DNA from: Psychrobacillus sp. FSL K6-4046
Lineage (GTDB): Bacteria > Bacillota > Bacilli > Bacillales_A > Planococcaceae
DNA: 64,000 bases
Assembly: GCF_038624605.1 (NCBI RefSeq)
Contig: NZ_CP152020.1
Span: 2,783,312 to 2,847,311 of the forward strand
Direction of reading: 5' to 3'
Shown here: positions 37,806 through 49,087 of the stretch, piece after piece
Numbering within the stretch: position 1 is the first letter of the stretch
How the letters are laid out: each line of letters begins with the position of its first letter
The notes under the pieces: generated by a model
Told to the model about the DNA's origin: nothing
What the model saw: the letters and a program-made list of their open reading frames with translations, nothing else
Databases searched by the model: none
Program-made: the position numbers and the translations under genes

Positions 37806-38860
37806 TAGTTAGTACTCCCTTCGTAGTAACGACTTCCAGGGAAATTTTTCATACGTTCAACAATCGACGCAGGTGGCTCTACTTTTGGTGCGTCAGGGTG
37901 CAATAACCATGTAGCAGCGTAATGCGTATCACTAACCTTAAAGAATGGAGGAGATTGCTCCAAATCTATTTTCATTGCATAGTCACTACGAAGTGCAAAA
38001 GCGTCTCCTTTAGGAGGGCTTAACAAATCGGGTGGTGTTCCTGGAATTGCATAGAGTTTTTCTTCAGCAGTATCTAATGACGGCATAGAGCTTAACAAGC
38101 CCCATGTATATGGGTGCTGAGGGTTATAGAATATTTCATCTACCGTGCCTGTTTCCACAATCTTACCACCGTACATTACAGCTACTCTGTCCGCAACATT
38201 AGCAACTACTCCTAAATCATGCGTAATAAAGATGATGGATGTATCAATTTTCTTTTGTAAATCTTTCATTAATTCTAAAATTTGCGCTTGAATTGTTACA
38301 TCCAATGCCGTTGTTGGTTCATCCGCAATCAGAATCTGTGGATTACAAGCTAGGGCAATAGCTATAACAATACGTTGACGTTGTCCACCAGAGAATTGAT
38401 GAGGATATTGTTTTATACGAGCTTCCGGCTTTGGCATACCAACTAGACGCAATAAATCCACCGCTATTTTTCTTGCCTCTACCTTACTTACTTTACGATG
38501 CTTTAAAATAGGCTCCATAATTTGTTTACCTATTGTCATTGTTGGGTTTAAAGAAGTCATTGGATCTTGGAAAATCATAGAGATATCTTTTCCGCGAATC
38601 TTTTGCATTTCTCTATCCGTAAGCTTTGTTAAATCTTTACCATTAAAAAGAATCTGTCCATTTTTAAATTCAGAGCTTGATTCCGGTAATAAACGCATAA
38701 TCGCCTTAGTTGTAACTGACTTACCAGAACCAGACTCCCCTACGATTGCAAGTGTTTCACCTTTTAAAAGATCGAAGTTAACACCACGAATAGCTTTAAC
38801 TTCACCTGCAAAAGTATGGAAGGAAAGCTCTAGATCTTTAACTTCCAATATTTTATCCAT
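37805..38860 (-). CDS. oppD: Oligopeptide ABC transporter ATP-binding protein OppD
   Basis: 351 residues. Walker A GESGSGKSV, signature QFSGGQRQRIVIAIAL, Walker B LIADEPTTALD, H-loop ITHDLGVV, and the C-terminal TVDEIFYNPQHPYTWGLL extension. Good AAAGGAGGAAAGCAAGG site in the 15-bp gap after oppC. Confidence 0.94.
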   Translation of the reverse strand: MDKILEVKDLELSFHTFAGEVKAIRGVNFDLLKGETLAIVGESGSGKSVTTKAIMRLLPESSSEFKNGQILFNGKDLTKLTDREMQKIRGKDISMIFQDPMTSLNPTMTIGKQIMEPILKHRKVSKVEARKIAVDLLRLVGMPKPEARIKQYPHQFSGGQRQRIVIAIALACNPQILIADEPTTALDVTIQAQILELMKDLQKKIDTSIIFITHDLGVVANVADRVAVMYGGKIVETGTVDEIFYNPQHPYTWGLLSSMPSLDTAEEKLYAIPGTPPDLLSPPKGDAFALRSDYAMKIDLEQSPPFFKVSDTHYAATWLLHPDAPKVEPPASIVERMKNFPGSRYYEGSTN

Positions 38861-38875
38861 CCTTGCTTTCCTCCT

Positions 38876-39895
38876 TTAGTCTTTCATCTTTGGATCTAGC
38901 GCATCTCTTAAACCATCACCAAGAAGGTTAAAGGACAGCATTAGTAAGCTTATAATTACAGCTGGGAATACTAAAATATGTGGCTGGAATTTTAGTAATT
39001 TAACTCCATCATTAATTAGTGTACCTAAAGAAGCTGCAGGCGGTTGTAATCCTAACCCGATAAAGCTTAAGAAAGCTTCGAAGAAAATCGCACCAGGAAT
39101 AGTAAACATCGTGTTAATAACAATAATACTTAAAACGTTTGGTAGAATATGTTTTGTTATGATTCTGTTATTTGAAGCACCTAACGTACGAGAAGCTAAA
39201 ACAAATTCTTGGTTTTTATATTTCAAAACCTGAGCTCGAACAACGCGAGACATACCTATCCATCCAGTTATCGTAATGGCAATAATAATTGCCGTGATAC
39301 CAGGATCCATAAACATAATCATGAGAATAACAATTACTAGATTTGGAATACCAATTAGAATCTCTACTATACGTTGCATAACATCATCTACACGTCCACC
39401 GTAGTAACCCGAGATACCTCCATAGGCCACTCCAATAACCATGTCTATTAAGGCAGCCATGAATGCGATGAAAAGAGATACCTGAGTTCCTTCCCATACT
39501 CGAGCAAACATATCACGACCTAGACCATCTGTTCCAAACCAATAATAAGTATCTACATTTTTTAATTCATATAAATTGACTTCTTTACCTGCCAAGTTTC
39601 CATATCCATCCATAATTCCAAGCTTTTCGATTCCTGGAACTTTTGGTGGCAAGTTAGCATGTGTAATTGTTTGTGTTTCTGCATCATGAGGGCCAATGTA
39701 TGGACCAATCAATGACATAAGAATAATAAATACTAGTATAAAAACACTGACTATAGCAGCTTTATTTTTTCTTATGCGATACCAAGCATCTTTCCAAAAG
39801 CTTACGCTCGGTTTAGAAATTCTCTCCGCTTGACTGCTATCTACATGGATTCTATCAAATGAATCAGCAGGTAATTTTTTCAAGTCTTGACTCAT
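38876..39895 (-). CDS. oppC: Oligopeptide ABC transporter permease OppC
   Basis: 339 residues. One N-terminal TM (AAIVSVFILVFIILMSLIG), a long extracytoplasmic loop with FGTDGLGRDMFARVWEG, and five more TMs. The EAA coupling loop reads RTLGASNNRIITKHILPNVLSII. Forms the channel with OppB. Overlaps oppB by one base. Confidence 0.93.
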   Translation of the reverse strand: MSQDLKKLPADSFDRIHVDSSQAERISKPSVSFWKDAWYRIRKNKAAIVSVFILVFIILMSLIGPYIGPHDAETQTITHANLPPKVPGIEKLGIMDGYGNLAGKEVNLYELKNVDTYYWFGTDGLGRDMFARVWEGTQVSLFIAFMAALIDMVIGVAYGGISGYYGGRVDDVMQRIVEILIGIPNLVIVILMIMFMDPGITAIIIAITITGWIGMSRVVRAQVLKYKNQEFVLASRTLGASNNRIITKHILPNVLSIIVINTMFTIPGAIFFEAFLSFIGLGLQPPAASLGTLINDGVKLLKFQPHILVFPAVIISLLMLSFNLLGDGLRDALDPKMKD

Positions 39896-40827
39896 TAGTT
39901 TTTACCTCCTGACAAACGAATACGTGGATCAATGATTCCATAAAGTAAATCTATAATGAATATTACAACAATTAAGAATACAGAGAAGAAAATCGTAGTA
40001 CCCATAATAATAGAATAGTCATTTACGTTAATAGATTTTACAAATTGTTCTCCGATTCCTGGGATAGCAAAGATTTGTTCAATTACTAATGACCCAGTTA
40101 ATAATCCTGCTGCCATCGGACCAAGTACAGTCACTAACGGAATCAAAGCATTTCGCAAAGCGTGTTTAAATGCTATTTCAGTACCATTGGCTCCTTTAGA
40201 CTTTGCTAATGTTATATAATCAGAGCTTAAAACTTCTACCATCTCGGTTCTTATAAAACGAGCTGCAGTAGCCAGTGGTCCCAGTGCTAATGCAATGGAA
40301 GGCATAATACTTGAGGCCCATCCATCTTTCCATAAAGCTACCGGTAGAATTCCCCACTTTACACCTAACCAATATTGTAATACTGTAGCAAACACGAACG
40401 ATGGTATAGATATACCAATAATGGCTATGATGGTACTTCCATAGTCCCAAAATGTATTTTGTTTTAATGCAGCAATCATTCCTAAAAGAATACCTACTAG
40501 TACTCCGGCAATAAGACCTTGGGAACCAATTTGGAACGATGGTCCAATACGACTTAAAATCAAATCAGTAACTTCAGCATTTTTGAACTGAAACGAGTTA
40601 CCTAAATCACCTTGAACTAAGTTAAGCATGTAATTTACATACTGGACGGGAACTGGATCATTTAATCCATATTTCGCTTCCACTATTTCAAGTTGAGACG
40701 GGGATAGTTTTGAAGCAGAGCTTATAGGGGATCCTGGTAGCGTCTTCATTAAGAAGAATGTAGCTGTCGCAATCAGGAAAAGCGTGATAAACATATAAAA
40801 AACACGACGCAAAATATATTTCGCCAT
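39895..40827 (-). CDS. oppB: Oligopeptide ABC transporter permease OppB
   Basis: 310 residues, six TMs starting at YILRRVFYMFITLFLIATAT. The loop motif MKTLPGSPI and the EAA-type coupling segment LAKSKGANGTEIAFKHALRNALIPLV are present. Follows oppA after a 197-bp gap that contains a hairpin likely to lower expression relative to oppA. Confidence 0.93.
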   Translation of the reverse strand: MAKYILRRVFYMFITLFLIATATFFLMKTLPGSPISSASKLSPSQLEIVEAKYGLNDPVPVQYVNYMLNLVQGDLGNSFQFKNAEVTDLILSRIGPSFQIGSQGLIAGVLVGILLGMIAALKQNTFWDYGSTIIAIIGISIPSFVFATVLQYWLGVKWGILPVALWKDGWASSIMPSIALALGPLATAARFIRTEMVEVLSSDYITLAKSKGANGTEIAFKHALRNALIPLVTVLGPMAAGLLTGSLVIEQIFAIPGIGEQFVKSINVNDYSIIMGTTIFFSVFLIVVIFIIDLLYGIIDPRIRLSGGKN

Positions 40828-40955
40828 CTTTGCACCTCCTAAATTATTTAATAAATTATAATTTTACTAATCTATATATTAAACAAAAAAAATAGTAATT
40901 TGTCAAAATCATATTTTATAGTAAAAATATTGCGTATATTTCGACTCATTTAAAA

Positions 40956-40997
40956 AGAGAGTATATGTTCCGAAAGGAATACATATACTCTCATTTT
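40956..40997 (-). terminator. Partial terminator/attenuator between oppA and oppB
   Basis: GAGAGTATATGT / ACATATACTCTC arms followed by TTTTTAA on the minus strand. Such a hairpin lets the binding protein be made in excess of the permease. Confidence 0.75.
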
Positions 40998-41024
40998 ATG
41001 AGATTTTTAAAACTTTAAACTATC

Positions 41025-42749
41025 TTAGTTTTTACCTTCGATATATGCCCATTTGTAGCTATAGTCTCCACCGAATGGGTGAGCAACGATACCTTTAACA
41101 TATGGTTTTTGAAGTTGCATAAGACCACGTTGGTAAATTGGTCCAATAGCATAGTCTTCAGCAATTAGAAGTTTTTCAGCATCAGCAAGTGCTTTCCAAC
41201 GAGCTTCTGTATCTAATGCTAATTCATTGTTAGCAGAAGTTACTAACTCATCATATTTCGGGTTAGAATAAGACATTTGGTTGTTACCACCATCAGTTAA
41301 CCATAAGCTCATGAATGTGTAAGGATCTTGGTAATCTGGTCCCCATCCAGCAACTTGAATGTCATAGTCTTGGTTTGTATCAAGATCTAAGCGCACTGCA
41401 AATGGTACTTCTTTAAGAGTAACAGTTAAACCTGGTAAGTTTGTTTCTAATTGATTTTTGAAATACTCATCCATCTTCTTAGAAAGATCAGAGTCTCCGC
41501 CAAGAATTTCTAGAGTAAGCTCAGTAACTCCTAGTTCTTTTAAGCCTTTGTCCCAAGCTGCTTTTGCTTCTTCTACGTTAAATGTAGACATATCTCCATT
41601 AACTTCGCGGAAATCATTAGCATCTTCGTCAAAAGTGAATCCTTGTGGTACTAGGTAATGAGCAGGTACAGAACCATTAGCTAAAACTACGTTAACTAAA
41701 TCTTCTTTGTTGATAGCTTTTGAAACTGCTTCACGAATATTTACGTTAGCAAGTGGAGTAGGTTCTCCATTACGTTCTTGATTGTATTTGAAATAGAATA
41801 CTGATGTTTCCATTTCTGTTACTAGTTCTGGATCATTAGCATATTGCATTGCATACTCACCAGATAGACCAGTACGGTCTTTTTCACCATTAGTGTAAAG
41901 GTTAACCGCTGTAGCTACTTCTTTAACTACATCATAGTTAATTTCAGTAAGTTTCACAGTATCTTTATCCCAATATTGATCATTTTTAACTAGTTTCCAG
42001 CTTAAGCCTGTTCCATCCCAATCTTGTAAAGCGAATGGTCCGTTGTATAAAAGTGCTTCAGAGTTTTTAGAGTAATTTTCACCTTGAGTTGTAACGAATT
42101 CTTCTTTTTGTGGTAAGAATGTACCAAATGACATTAATGATAAGAAGTAAGGAACTGGTTTTTCAAGAGTAACTTCTAATGTTTTCTCATCTAGAGCTTT
42201 AACACCTAATTCAGTATACTCAACTTCTCCAGCTACAATTTTAGATGCATTTGCGATTACGCCTTCCATCATGTATGGACCGTATTCAGAAGCAGTATCT
42301 GGGTTCATAGCACGTTTCCAAGCGAATTCAAAGTCATTTGCAGTAACTGGTGTACCATCAGACCAATTAGCGTCACGTAATTTGAACGTATAAACTAATC
42401 CATCTTCAGAAACTGTTGGCTCTCCATCAGAAATTGCTGGTACAGCTACATTTTCTTGATTCAAACGGTAAAGACCTTCATTTACGTTGTTTAGTAGATC
42501 GAAACCTACTGAGTCAGTTACTAAAGCAGAATCAAGAGTTGGAATTTCAGAACCCATGATTAAGTTTAATACTTGCTCTTCGTCTAATGTTGCTTCTTCA
42601 GCACCATCGTCTTCTTTTTCTCCATCTGTTTCAGTTGCTGGTTCGTTAGCTGGTGTTTCTTTAGCCTCATCGTCGCCGCCACATGCAGCTAGGAATAGAC
42701 CTACAACTAACAGTAGGCTAAGAAGCCATACTAATTTACTATTCTTCAC
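41025..42749 (-). CDS. oppA: Oligopeptide-binding lipoprotein OppA
   Basis: 574 residues. The lipoprotein signal ends LLLVVGLFLAAC (lipidated Cys ~23), followed by an acidic linker (GGDDEAKETPANEPATETDG) and an SBP_bac_5 domain from about 65 (VLNLIMGSEIPTLDSALVTD). Captures peptides outside the membrane for OppBCDF. First gene of the operon, with TAGGGAGGTTATTTTTGTG upstream. High expression is suggested by codon regularity and the downstream attenuator. Confidence 0.94.
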   Translation of the reverse strand: MKNSKLVWLLSLLLVVGLFLAACGGDDEAKETPANEPATETDGEKEDDGAEEATLDEEQVLNLIMGSEIPTLDSALVTDSVGFDLLNNVNEGLYRLNQENVAVPAISDGEPTVSEDGLVYTFKLRDANWSDGTPVTANDFEFAWKRAMNPDTASEYGPYMMEGVIANASKIVAGEVEYTELGVKALDEKTLEVTLEKPVPYFLSLMSFGTFLPQKEEFVTTQGENYSKNSEALLYNGPFALQDWDGTGLSWKLVKNDQYWDKDTVKLTEINYDVVKEVATAVNLYTNGEKDRTGLSGEYAMQYANDPELVTEMETSVFYFKYNQERNGEPTPLANVNIREAVSKAINKEDLVNVVLANGSVPAHYLVPQGFTFDEDANDFREVNGDMSTFNVEEAKAAWDKGLKELGVTELTLEILGGDSDLSKKMDEYFKNQLETNLPGLTVTLKEVPFAVRLDLDTNQDYDIQVAGWGPDYQDPYTFMSLWLTDGGNNQMSYSNPKYDELVTSANNELALDTEARWKALADAEKLLIAEDYAIGPIYQRGLMQLQKPYVKGIVAHPFGGDYSYKWAYIEGKN

Positions 42750-42926
42750 AAAAATAACCTCCCTAATATTCAGAAAAATTCATTACATTTATTATTATAC
42801 ATTTTATAAGAGAGTTGTACATACCTTTTTTTAAATATTTTTACAATCATGTAACAAAATCATTACATTGTCCTAACGAATTAGGAAGATTCTTAACTAT
42901 TTTGTTAATTATCTTTTATTTTTTTA

Positions 42927-43314
42927 GCTTTGTTAAAGTTATTGGTTGATTTTGACTAACGATTCTTTTTTATAGTTACTGTAAACCATTATTAAAAGAA
43001 TATTCAAACGACTATTAAGATTAAATAGATTATGAAATTCGGATTGGGTACAGTTTTTCGACTTTATTTATGTGAGTAAATTAATAAGCACTTATCTATG
43101 CATGAAGCTGTTCCCATTTATTGATTGGAGCGCCAGACGGCGACTCCTACGGGATGAGTGAGACAGATCAGACATCACAACCACGCGCGTAAGCGATGGG
43201 TGATGGCTTATCGCTCACCCCGAGGAAAGCGTCTGGCTGGTGCGAAAATCAATTCTACTTTCTAATTTATAGATTTCTTTCCTTCATAAATCAACCCTTC
43301 CCTTTAACATAGCC
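42927..43314 (+). mobile_element. MITE-like repeat, copy E (388 bp)
   Basis: Ends GCTTTGTTAAAG and GGCTATGTTAAAG (read inward), full hairpin form. The flanks are AT-only. ATTTTTTTA precedes it (42918-42926) and recurs at 43317-43325, two bases beyond the right end. The target duplication is therefore probable but slightly decayed. Confidence 0.8.
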
Positions 43315-43381
43315 ATATTTTTTTATTAGTTTTGATTATTTCAAACAAATCTTCTATAATTTAATTTATTAGAGGTGAATT

Positions 43382-43726
43382 ATGAAAAAGAAGCTTATCT
43401 ATTTTTTTAGTGCTCAGATTATTATAATTTTAGTGATGTTATTAACGACTAAACGTATCGATCTGGAAGCATATACTAATGTTTCCTTCTATATAGGAGG
43501 ACTTGTCACATTTATTGGTCTAGTTACATATGTTGTATCAGGAGGATTTTTTGATCTTTATGCGTCTGGCTCAAGGAAATTTTTCACTAGAAAACATTTA
43601 AAAGATGAGATTGTGAATATGCGACTTCCTTCCGAAGTTTTTTCTTTCTCCCCTAAACCACTATTTGCTTTAGGGTTATCAATTTTAGCTTGTACATGTA
43701 TAGCGTTACTTTTTTATTATGGATAA
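43382..43726 (+). CDS. DUF3899-type small membrane protein
   Basis: 114 residues. Two N-terminal TM segments (LIYFFSAQIIIILVMLL; VSFYIGGLVTFIGLVTYVVSGGFFD), a basic cytosolic loop (SGSRKFFTRKHLKDEIV) and a C-terminal TM (LFALGLSILACTCIALLFYYG). The plan and the place beside trpS fit the DUF3899 family. Function unknown. Ribosome-binding site TAGAGGTGAATT. The -35 of trpS lies just behind the stop. Confidence 0.68.
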   Translation: MKKKLIYFFSAQIIIILVMLLTTKRIDLEAYTNVSFYIGGLVTFIGLVTYVVSGGFFDLYASGSRKFFTRKHLKDEIVNMRLPSEVFSFSPKPLFALGLSILACTCIALLFYYG

Positions 43727-43735
43727 ATTTGTCCC

Positions 43736-43764
43736 TTGATTTTTGAGTTTCTTCTATATATAAT
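43736..43764 (+). promoter_or_regulatory. Sigma-A promoter of trpS leader
   Basis: TTGATT (43736-43741), 17-nt spacer, perfect TATAAT (43759-43764), located upstream of the T-box. Confidence 0.75.
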
Positions 43765-43774
43765 AATCAAAACT

Positions 43775-45195
<1,421 letters not shown>

Positions 45196-45222
45196 TATTA
45201 TCACGTCCTTCATAAAACATAT

Positions 45223-45263
45223 GAAAAACCGTTCCTAAACTTTCGTCTAGGAACGGTTTTTTT
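45223..45263. terminator. Bidirectional terminator between trpS side and appA
   Basis: AAAAACCGTTCCTA / TAGGAACGGTTTTT stem with T-runs both ways. Confidence 0.85.
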
Positions 45264-45268
45264 GAAGA

Positions 45269-47119
45269 TTATTTTAATGGCTCTTCTGATACTAGTTGAA
45301 GTTCATGTAATCCAAAGTCAGTACCATAAGTTACATCATAGTTTTTCACTGCCTTGTTAACTACATAAATTGCGCTACGGAATTGAGTAGGAATTACTGG
45401 AACTTGCTCTGACATGTATACTTGGAAATCACGGAATGCTTGCGCACGTTTTGCAGAGTCAAATGCATCCGGTGAATCGATAGCTGCTAATAATTCATCT
45501 AATTCAGGTGAAGTAAAGCGGCTATAGTTAAATGCTGAGTCTTTTCCATATAAGCCTAGTGGTGATGGGTTTGTACCTGTTCCCCAAGCTCCCATGTAAA
45601 TATCAATTTCAGGGTCATCTGCTTCTACTTTATCATAGAAAGAGTTCATTTCGATTAAACGACCAGATGTTAATACAACCTTTAGACCAACGTCTCTCCA
45701 GTTTTGAATCCAATATGCAGCCATTTCTTCAGCTGTAACGTCTCCTGACATACCTGCATAATTAATCTCTAATTTTTCGCCTTCTGGAGTTTCACGGAAT
45801 CCGTCTCCATCGATATCTTTATAACCAGCTTCGTCTAATAATTGTTCTGCTTTTGCTGGATCATACTTTAAGCCCTCTAAAGTGTCATCATAGAAAGAAG
45901 CAAATGCTGGTGGTATTAAACCAGTTGCACGAGTTCGTAAATTATCGTAATATGCTTCATTTACAGACTCTACATCTAAAGCATATCCCATTGCCATACG
46001 TAAGTTTAGATTAGCCATTTTAGCATTTGGATCCATTGTACTTAATTTAGTTTTAGTGTCAAACTTACCTAATTTAAATCCAAGGTAGGAATAAGATAAC
46101 TCTGGTTGAACAAGTACAGAAGCATTTTTAAAGTCTTTTACTTCCGCATACTTCGTTGCTGGTAATGATCCAGCTGTCATATGATATTCACCAGTTTCTA
46201 ACGCTTTAGAGATTGAGCTAGAAGGTACTACTTTTAAAAGTACGCCATCCAACTTAGGCTCTCCTTTAAAGTAATGTTCATTTTTTACAAATTGAACAGA
46301 TTCACCAGGAATAATTTTTTCAAATTTAAATGCACCTAAAGATAATGGGTTTTTACGAACTGGGTCAGATTCTAACAATTGTCCTACTGGAATATCTTTT
46401 AAAATATGACTTGGTTCAGCAGAACTCCATAGACCATCTCCACCTGAATAAATTGCTGGAGATAATTTTTTAAAGGAAATTTCTAATGTAGTTTCGTCAA
46501 CCTTTTTTAATCCAGAAATTGTATCAGCAGTTCCTGCATTATACTCTTCTGCACCAATGATATTTTTAAAATCTCCGTCATAACGAATACCTTGATAGTC
46601 TGGGTGTCCAATGATTAAATATGGAAGCATAACATCTTCAATTTTCAAAGGCTCGCCATCTGACCATTTTACACCTTCACGGATTTTAATTGTTGCTTTG
46701 TTTGTATTAGGGTCTGCTTCAAGTGTAGCAATACCTCTGTCATCAATTAAAAAGTCACCATCTACAGAGAAAATGGAATTACTAGCGTAATCTAAAATAT
46801 CTGCATCTACACCATTTTGATATAATACCAGAGAGAAGATCCCTTCAAAAGGAGTATCTGTTCCTAATGCAACCTTTAAAATTCCGCCATCAATTGCATC
46901 TCCCTCATGCTCAACCTTTTGAGAAAATTCTGAAGTACCTTCTTCTGCAGCAGGTTCTTCCTCTTTATCTTCTTCTTTATCCTTATCTTCCTCAGTCTTT
47001 GCCGGTTCTGTTGTTCCTTCAGTATTTGAGCCTGAAGATTCTTCGTCGTTGTTACATGCGCCTAACACAAGCATAAATGCTATTAGTACAGCTAATAATG
47101 TCCAAAGCTTCTTATTCAT
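45269..47119 (-). CDS. appA: Peptide-binding lipoprotein of second importer (AppA-like)
   Basis: 616 residues. The lipobox is MLVLGAC (Cys ~22), followed by a long acidic linker (EEDKDKEEDKEEEPAAEEG) and an SBP_bac_5 domain from about 75. Diverged from the OppA at 41 kb. Last gene of an app-like operon D-F-B-C-A; B. subtilis has D-F-A-B-C. Probably binds oligopeptides of a different size or composition. Confidence 0.9.
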   Translation of the reverse strand: MNKKLWTLLAVLIAFMLVLGACNNDEESSGSNTEGTTEPAKTEEDKDKEEDKEEEPAAEEGTSEFSQKVEHEGDAIDGGILKVALGTDTPFEGIFSLVLYQNGVDADILDYASNSIFSVDGDFLIDDRGIATLEADPNTNKATIKIREGVKWSDGEPLKIEDVMLPYLIIGHPDYQGIRYDGDFKNIIGAEEYNAGTADTISGLKKVDETTLEISFKKLSPAIYSGGDGLWSSAEPSHILKDIPVGQLLESDPVRKNPLSLGAFKFEKIIPGESVQFVKNEHYFKGEPKLDGVLLKVVPSSSISKALETGEYHMTAGSLPATKYAEVKDFKNASVLVQPELSYSYLGFKLGKFDTKTKLSTMDPNAKMANLNLRMAMGYALDVESVNEAYYDNLRTRATGLIPPAFASFYDDTLEGLKYDPAKAEQLLDEAGYKDIDGDGFRETPEGEKLEINYAGMSGDVTAEEMAAYWIQNWRDVGLKVVLTSGRLIEMNSFYDKVEADDPEIDIYMGAWGTGTNPSPLGLYGKDSAFNYSRFTSPELDELLAAIDSPDAFDSAKRAQAFRDFQVYMSEQVPVIPTQFRSAIYVVNKAVKNYDVTYGTDFGLHELQLVSEEPLK

Positions 47120-47181
47120 CCTTTTTCCTCCTTTTTATATATCTTTATATATCAAACAGAAATCGTTTAATACCATATTCA

Positions 47182-48096
47182 TTATCCTTGCCTTTGTCTT
47201 GCGTCTGCCGAGCGACGTAGCGCTTGCCCTACATAATTGATGGAAAGCATTAATAACAAAATTAGCAAGGAAGCTGGTAGCCATACCCACCATTTGTCCT
47301 CTAAAATTAACGGATTATTCGCATAACTCACAAGAGTTCCCAAGCTAGGTACACTTTGCGGTAAGCCAAAGCCTAAATAAGATAATCCTGTTTCTAAACC
47401 TACATTTCCTGCAAAACTTAACGTCAGTTCAACGATTAGAATAGAGCTAAGATTAGGCATAACACCTGTAAAGATAATTCTGCCATTGCCAGTTCCTAAT
47501 GTTTTAGAGGCATTTATATAATCTCTTCTACTCTCAGTTAATGACTTACTTCTAACCAGTCGGGCCGTTGACACCCATAAAAAAGTACTCATAATAAGAA
47601 CGAACTCAAATATAGAGTATTTCGGAATAATTGTTACAAACACAATGATGATCATTAAAGTTGGAATAGTGATGAAAAAGTCAATAATTCTCATAAATAT
47701 ATTGTCTATTAAACCACCAAAGTAGCCTGTAATCATACCAATGGCCACACCTACAATACCTGTTATAATTGTCACCGATAATGCTATAGTAATGGAGTTT
47801 CTAGCTCCGATGATTAACTGTCCTAAAATGGAACGTCCACCCTGATCAGCTCCCAGAATAAACTTTTCGCCAGGTTCTGAAAATTTGTCTCTTAAACTTA
47901 CATTCATTAATTCTTCTTGATTGATCATTGCTGCTGAGATATAGATAGCTATTATTCCAATGACTAAACAAAATAGCGAGAACATTGCTAACTTATCTTT
48001 TTTAAACTCTCTTACTAGCACTTGAAAACCTGTAGGCGGAGAGCTTTGTGTGTTTTTTTCTAGAATTTCTGTATTAAGTATTTGTTCACTCATCAT
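47182..48096 (-). CDS. appC: Peptide ABC transporter permease (AppC/OppC-like)
   Basis: 304 residues. An N-terminal TM (KLAMFSLFCLVIGIIAIYI), then FILGADQGGRSILGQLIIGARN and the DPP/OPP permease core, with the EAA loop SKTLGTGNGRIIFTGVMPNLSSI. Precedes appA by 63 bp. Confidence 0.9.
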   Translation of the reverse strand: MMSEQILNTEILEKNTQSSPPTGFQVLVREFKKDKLAMFSLFCLVIGIIAIYISAAMINQEELMNVSLRDKFSEPGEKFILGADQGGRSILGQLIIGARNSITIALSVTIITGIVGVAIGMITGYFGGLIDNIFMRIIDFFITIPTLMIIIVFVTIIPKYSIFEFVLIMSTFLWVSTARLVRSKSLTESRRDYINASKTLGTGNGRIIFTGVMPNLSSILIVELTLSFAGNVGLETGLSYLGFGLPQSVPSLGTLVSYANNPLILEDKWWVWLPASLLILLLMLSINYVGQALRRSADARQRQG

Positions 48097-48123
48097 ACTC
48101 TCTCCTTAACCTTATATTTTGGG

Positions 48124-49086
48124 TCAATCTATTCTAATACGTGGATCTACAATGCTCATGATGATATCAGACAATAGACTACCTAATAAAGTTAAGAAGC
48201 CAAACAGCAATACTAAAGCAGTAATAACGCTATAATCCCTGGAGGATATAGATTGCATAAACAATTGCCCCATGCCTTGATATCCAAAAATGGTTTCTAT
48301 AAATATGGAGCCACCTAGTAACCCAGTAATTGTAAACCCTAGAAAAGCTGCAATTGGCAATAATGAGTTACGGAAAATGTGTCTACTGTATACTTTTTTA
48401 ATAGGAATTCCCTTACTTCTTGCTGTACGGACATAATCCATCGACTTTGCATCTATAATTTCAGATCTTAGGTACTGAATTACTGCGGTCGTTCCAAGGA
48501 TTGCATAGGTCATTGCAGGCAATAGCATATGATAAATTCGGTTCCATACATACCCAAGGGTACCTTCCTCGTACTTTATGTCCACCGTACCGGCTGTCGG
48601 AAACCATCCAAGATGATAACCGAAAAAGAATAATGCCAGCAAGCCAAGTACGAATGTTGGGATCGCATAGGTCACAAAAGAGTATAGTACGATTGTTTTA
48701 TCTAGGAATGTATCTTGAAAGCGCCCCGCCAATACTCCTAACGGAATAGCTATTAAGTATAGAAGAACAACGCTTAGCAAGGATAGCCACAGTGTGTTCA
48801 TCGCCCGAAATCCTATTAAATCCGCAACAGGCATGCTATACGTATAACTCTTACCAAAATCCCCTTGAATTGCATTCGTTATCCAATTGTAGTATTGTAC
48901 ATACCAAGGATCGTAAAATCCTGCTAACACTCTCATTTCTTCTAATCGATTAGGATCGGATTCTGGTGTTATTAGGCCTGTGAATGGGTCTCCAGGCATT
49001 TGCTTAGCTAATATAAATATTAGTAGGCTTAAGACAAAAAGCTGTGGAATCATGGCTAAAACTCTTCTCAATATTGTTTTCCACAT
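48124..49086 (-). CDS. appB: Peptide ABC transporter permease (AppB/OppB-like)
   Basis: 320 residues, six TMs, N-terminus MWKTILRRVLAMIPQLFVLS, loop AKQMPGDPF, and EAA segment ARSKGIPIKKVYSRHIFRNS. One base separates its start codon from the appF stop. Confidence 0.9.
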   Translation of the reverse strand: MWKTILRRVLAMIPQLFVLSLLIFILAKQMPGDPFTGLITPESDPNRLEEMRVLAGFYDPWYVQYYNWITNAIQGDFGKSYTYSMPVADLIGFRAMNTLWLSLLSVVLLYLIAIPLGVLAGRFQDTFLDKTIVLYSFVTYAIPTFVLGLLALFFFGYHLGWFPTAGTVDIKYEEGTLGYVWNRIYHMLLPAMTYAILGTTAVIQYLRSEIIDAKSMDYVRTARSKGIPIKKVYSRHIFRNSLLPIAAFLGFTITGLLGGSIFIETIFGYQGMGQLFMQSISSRDYSVITALVLLFGFLTLLGSLLSDIIMSIVDPRIRID

Positions 49087-49087
49087 A

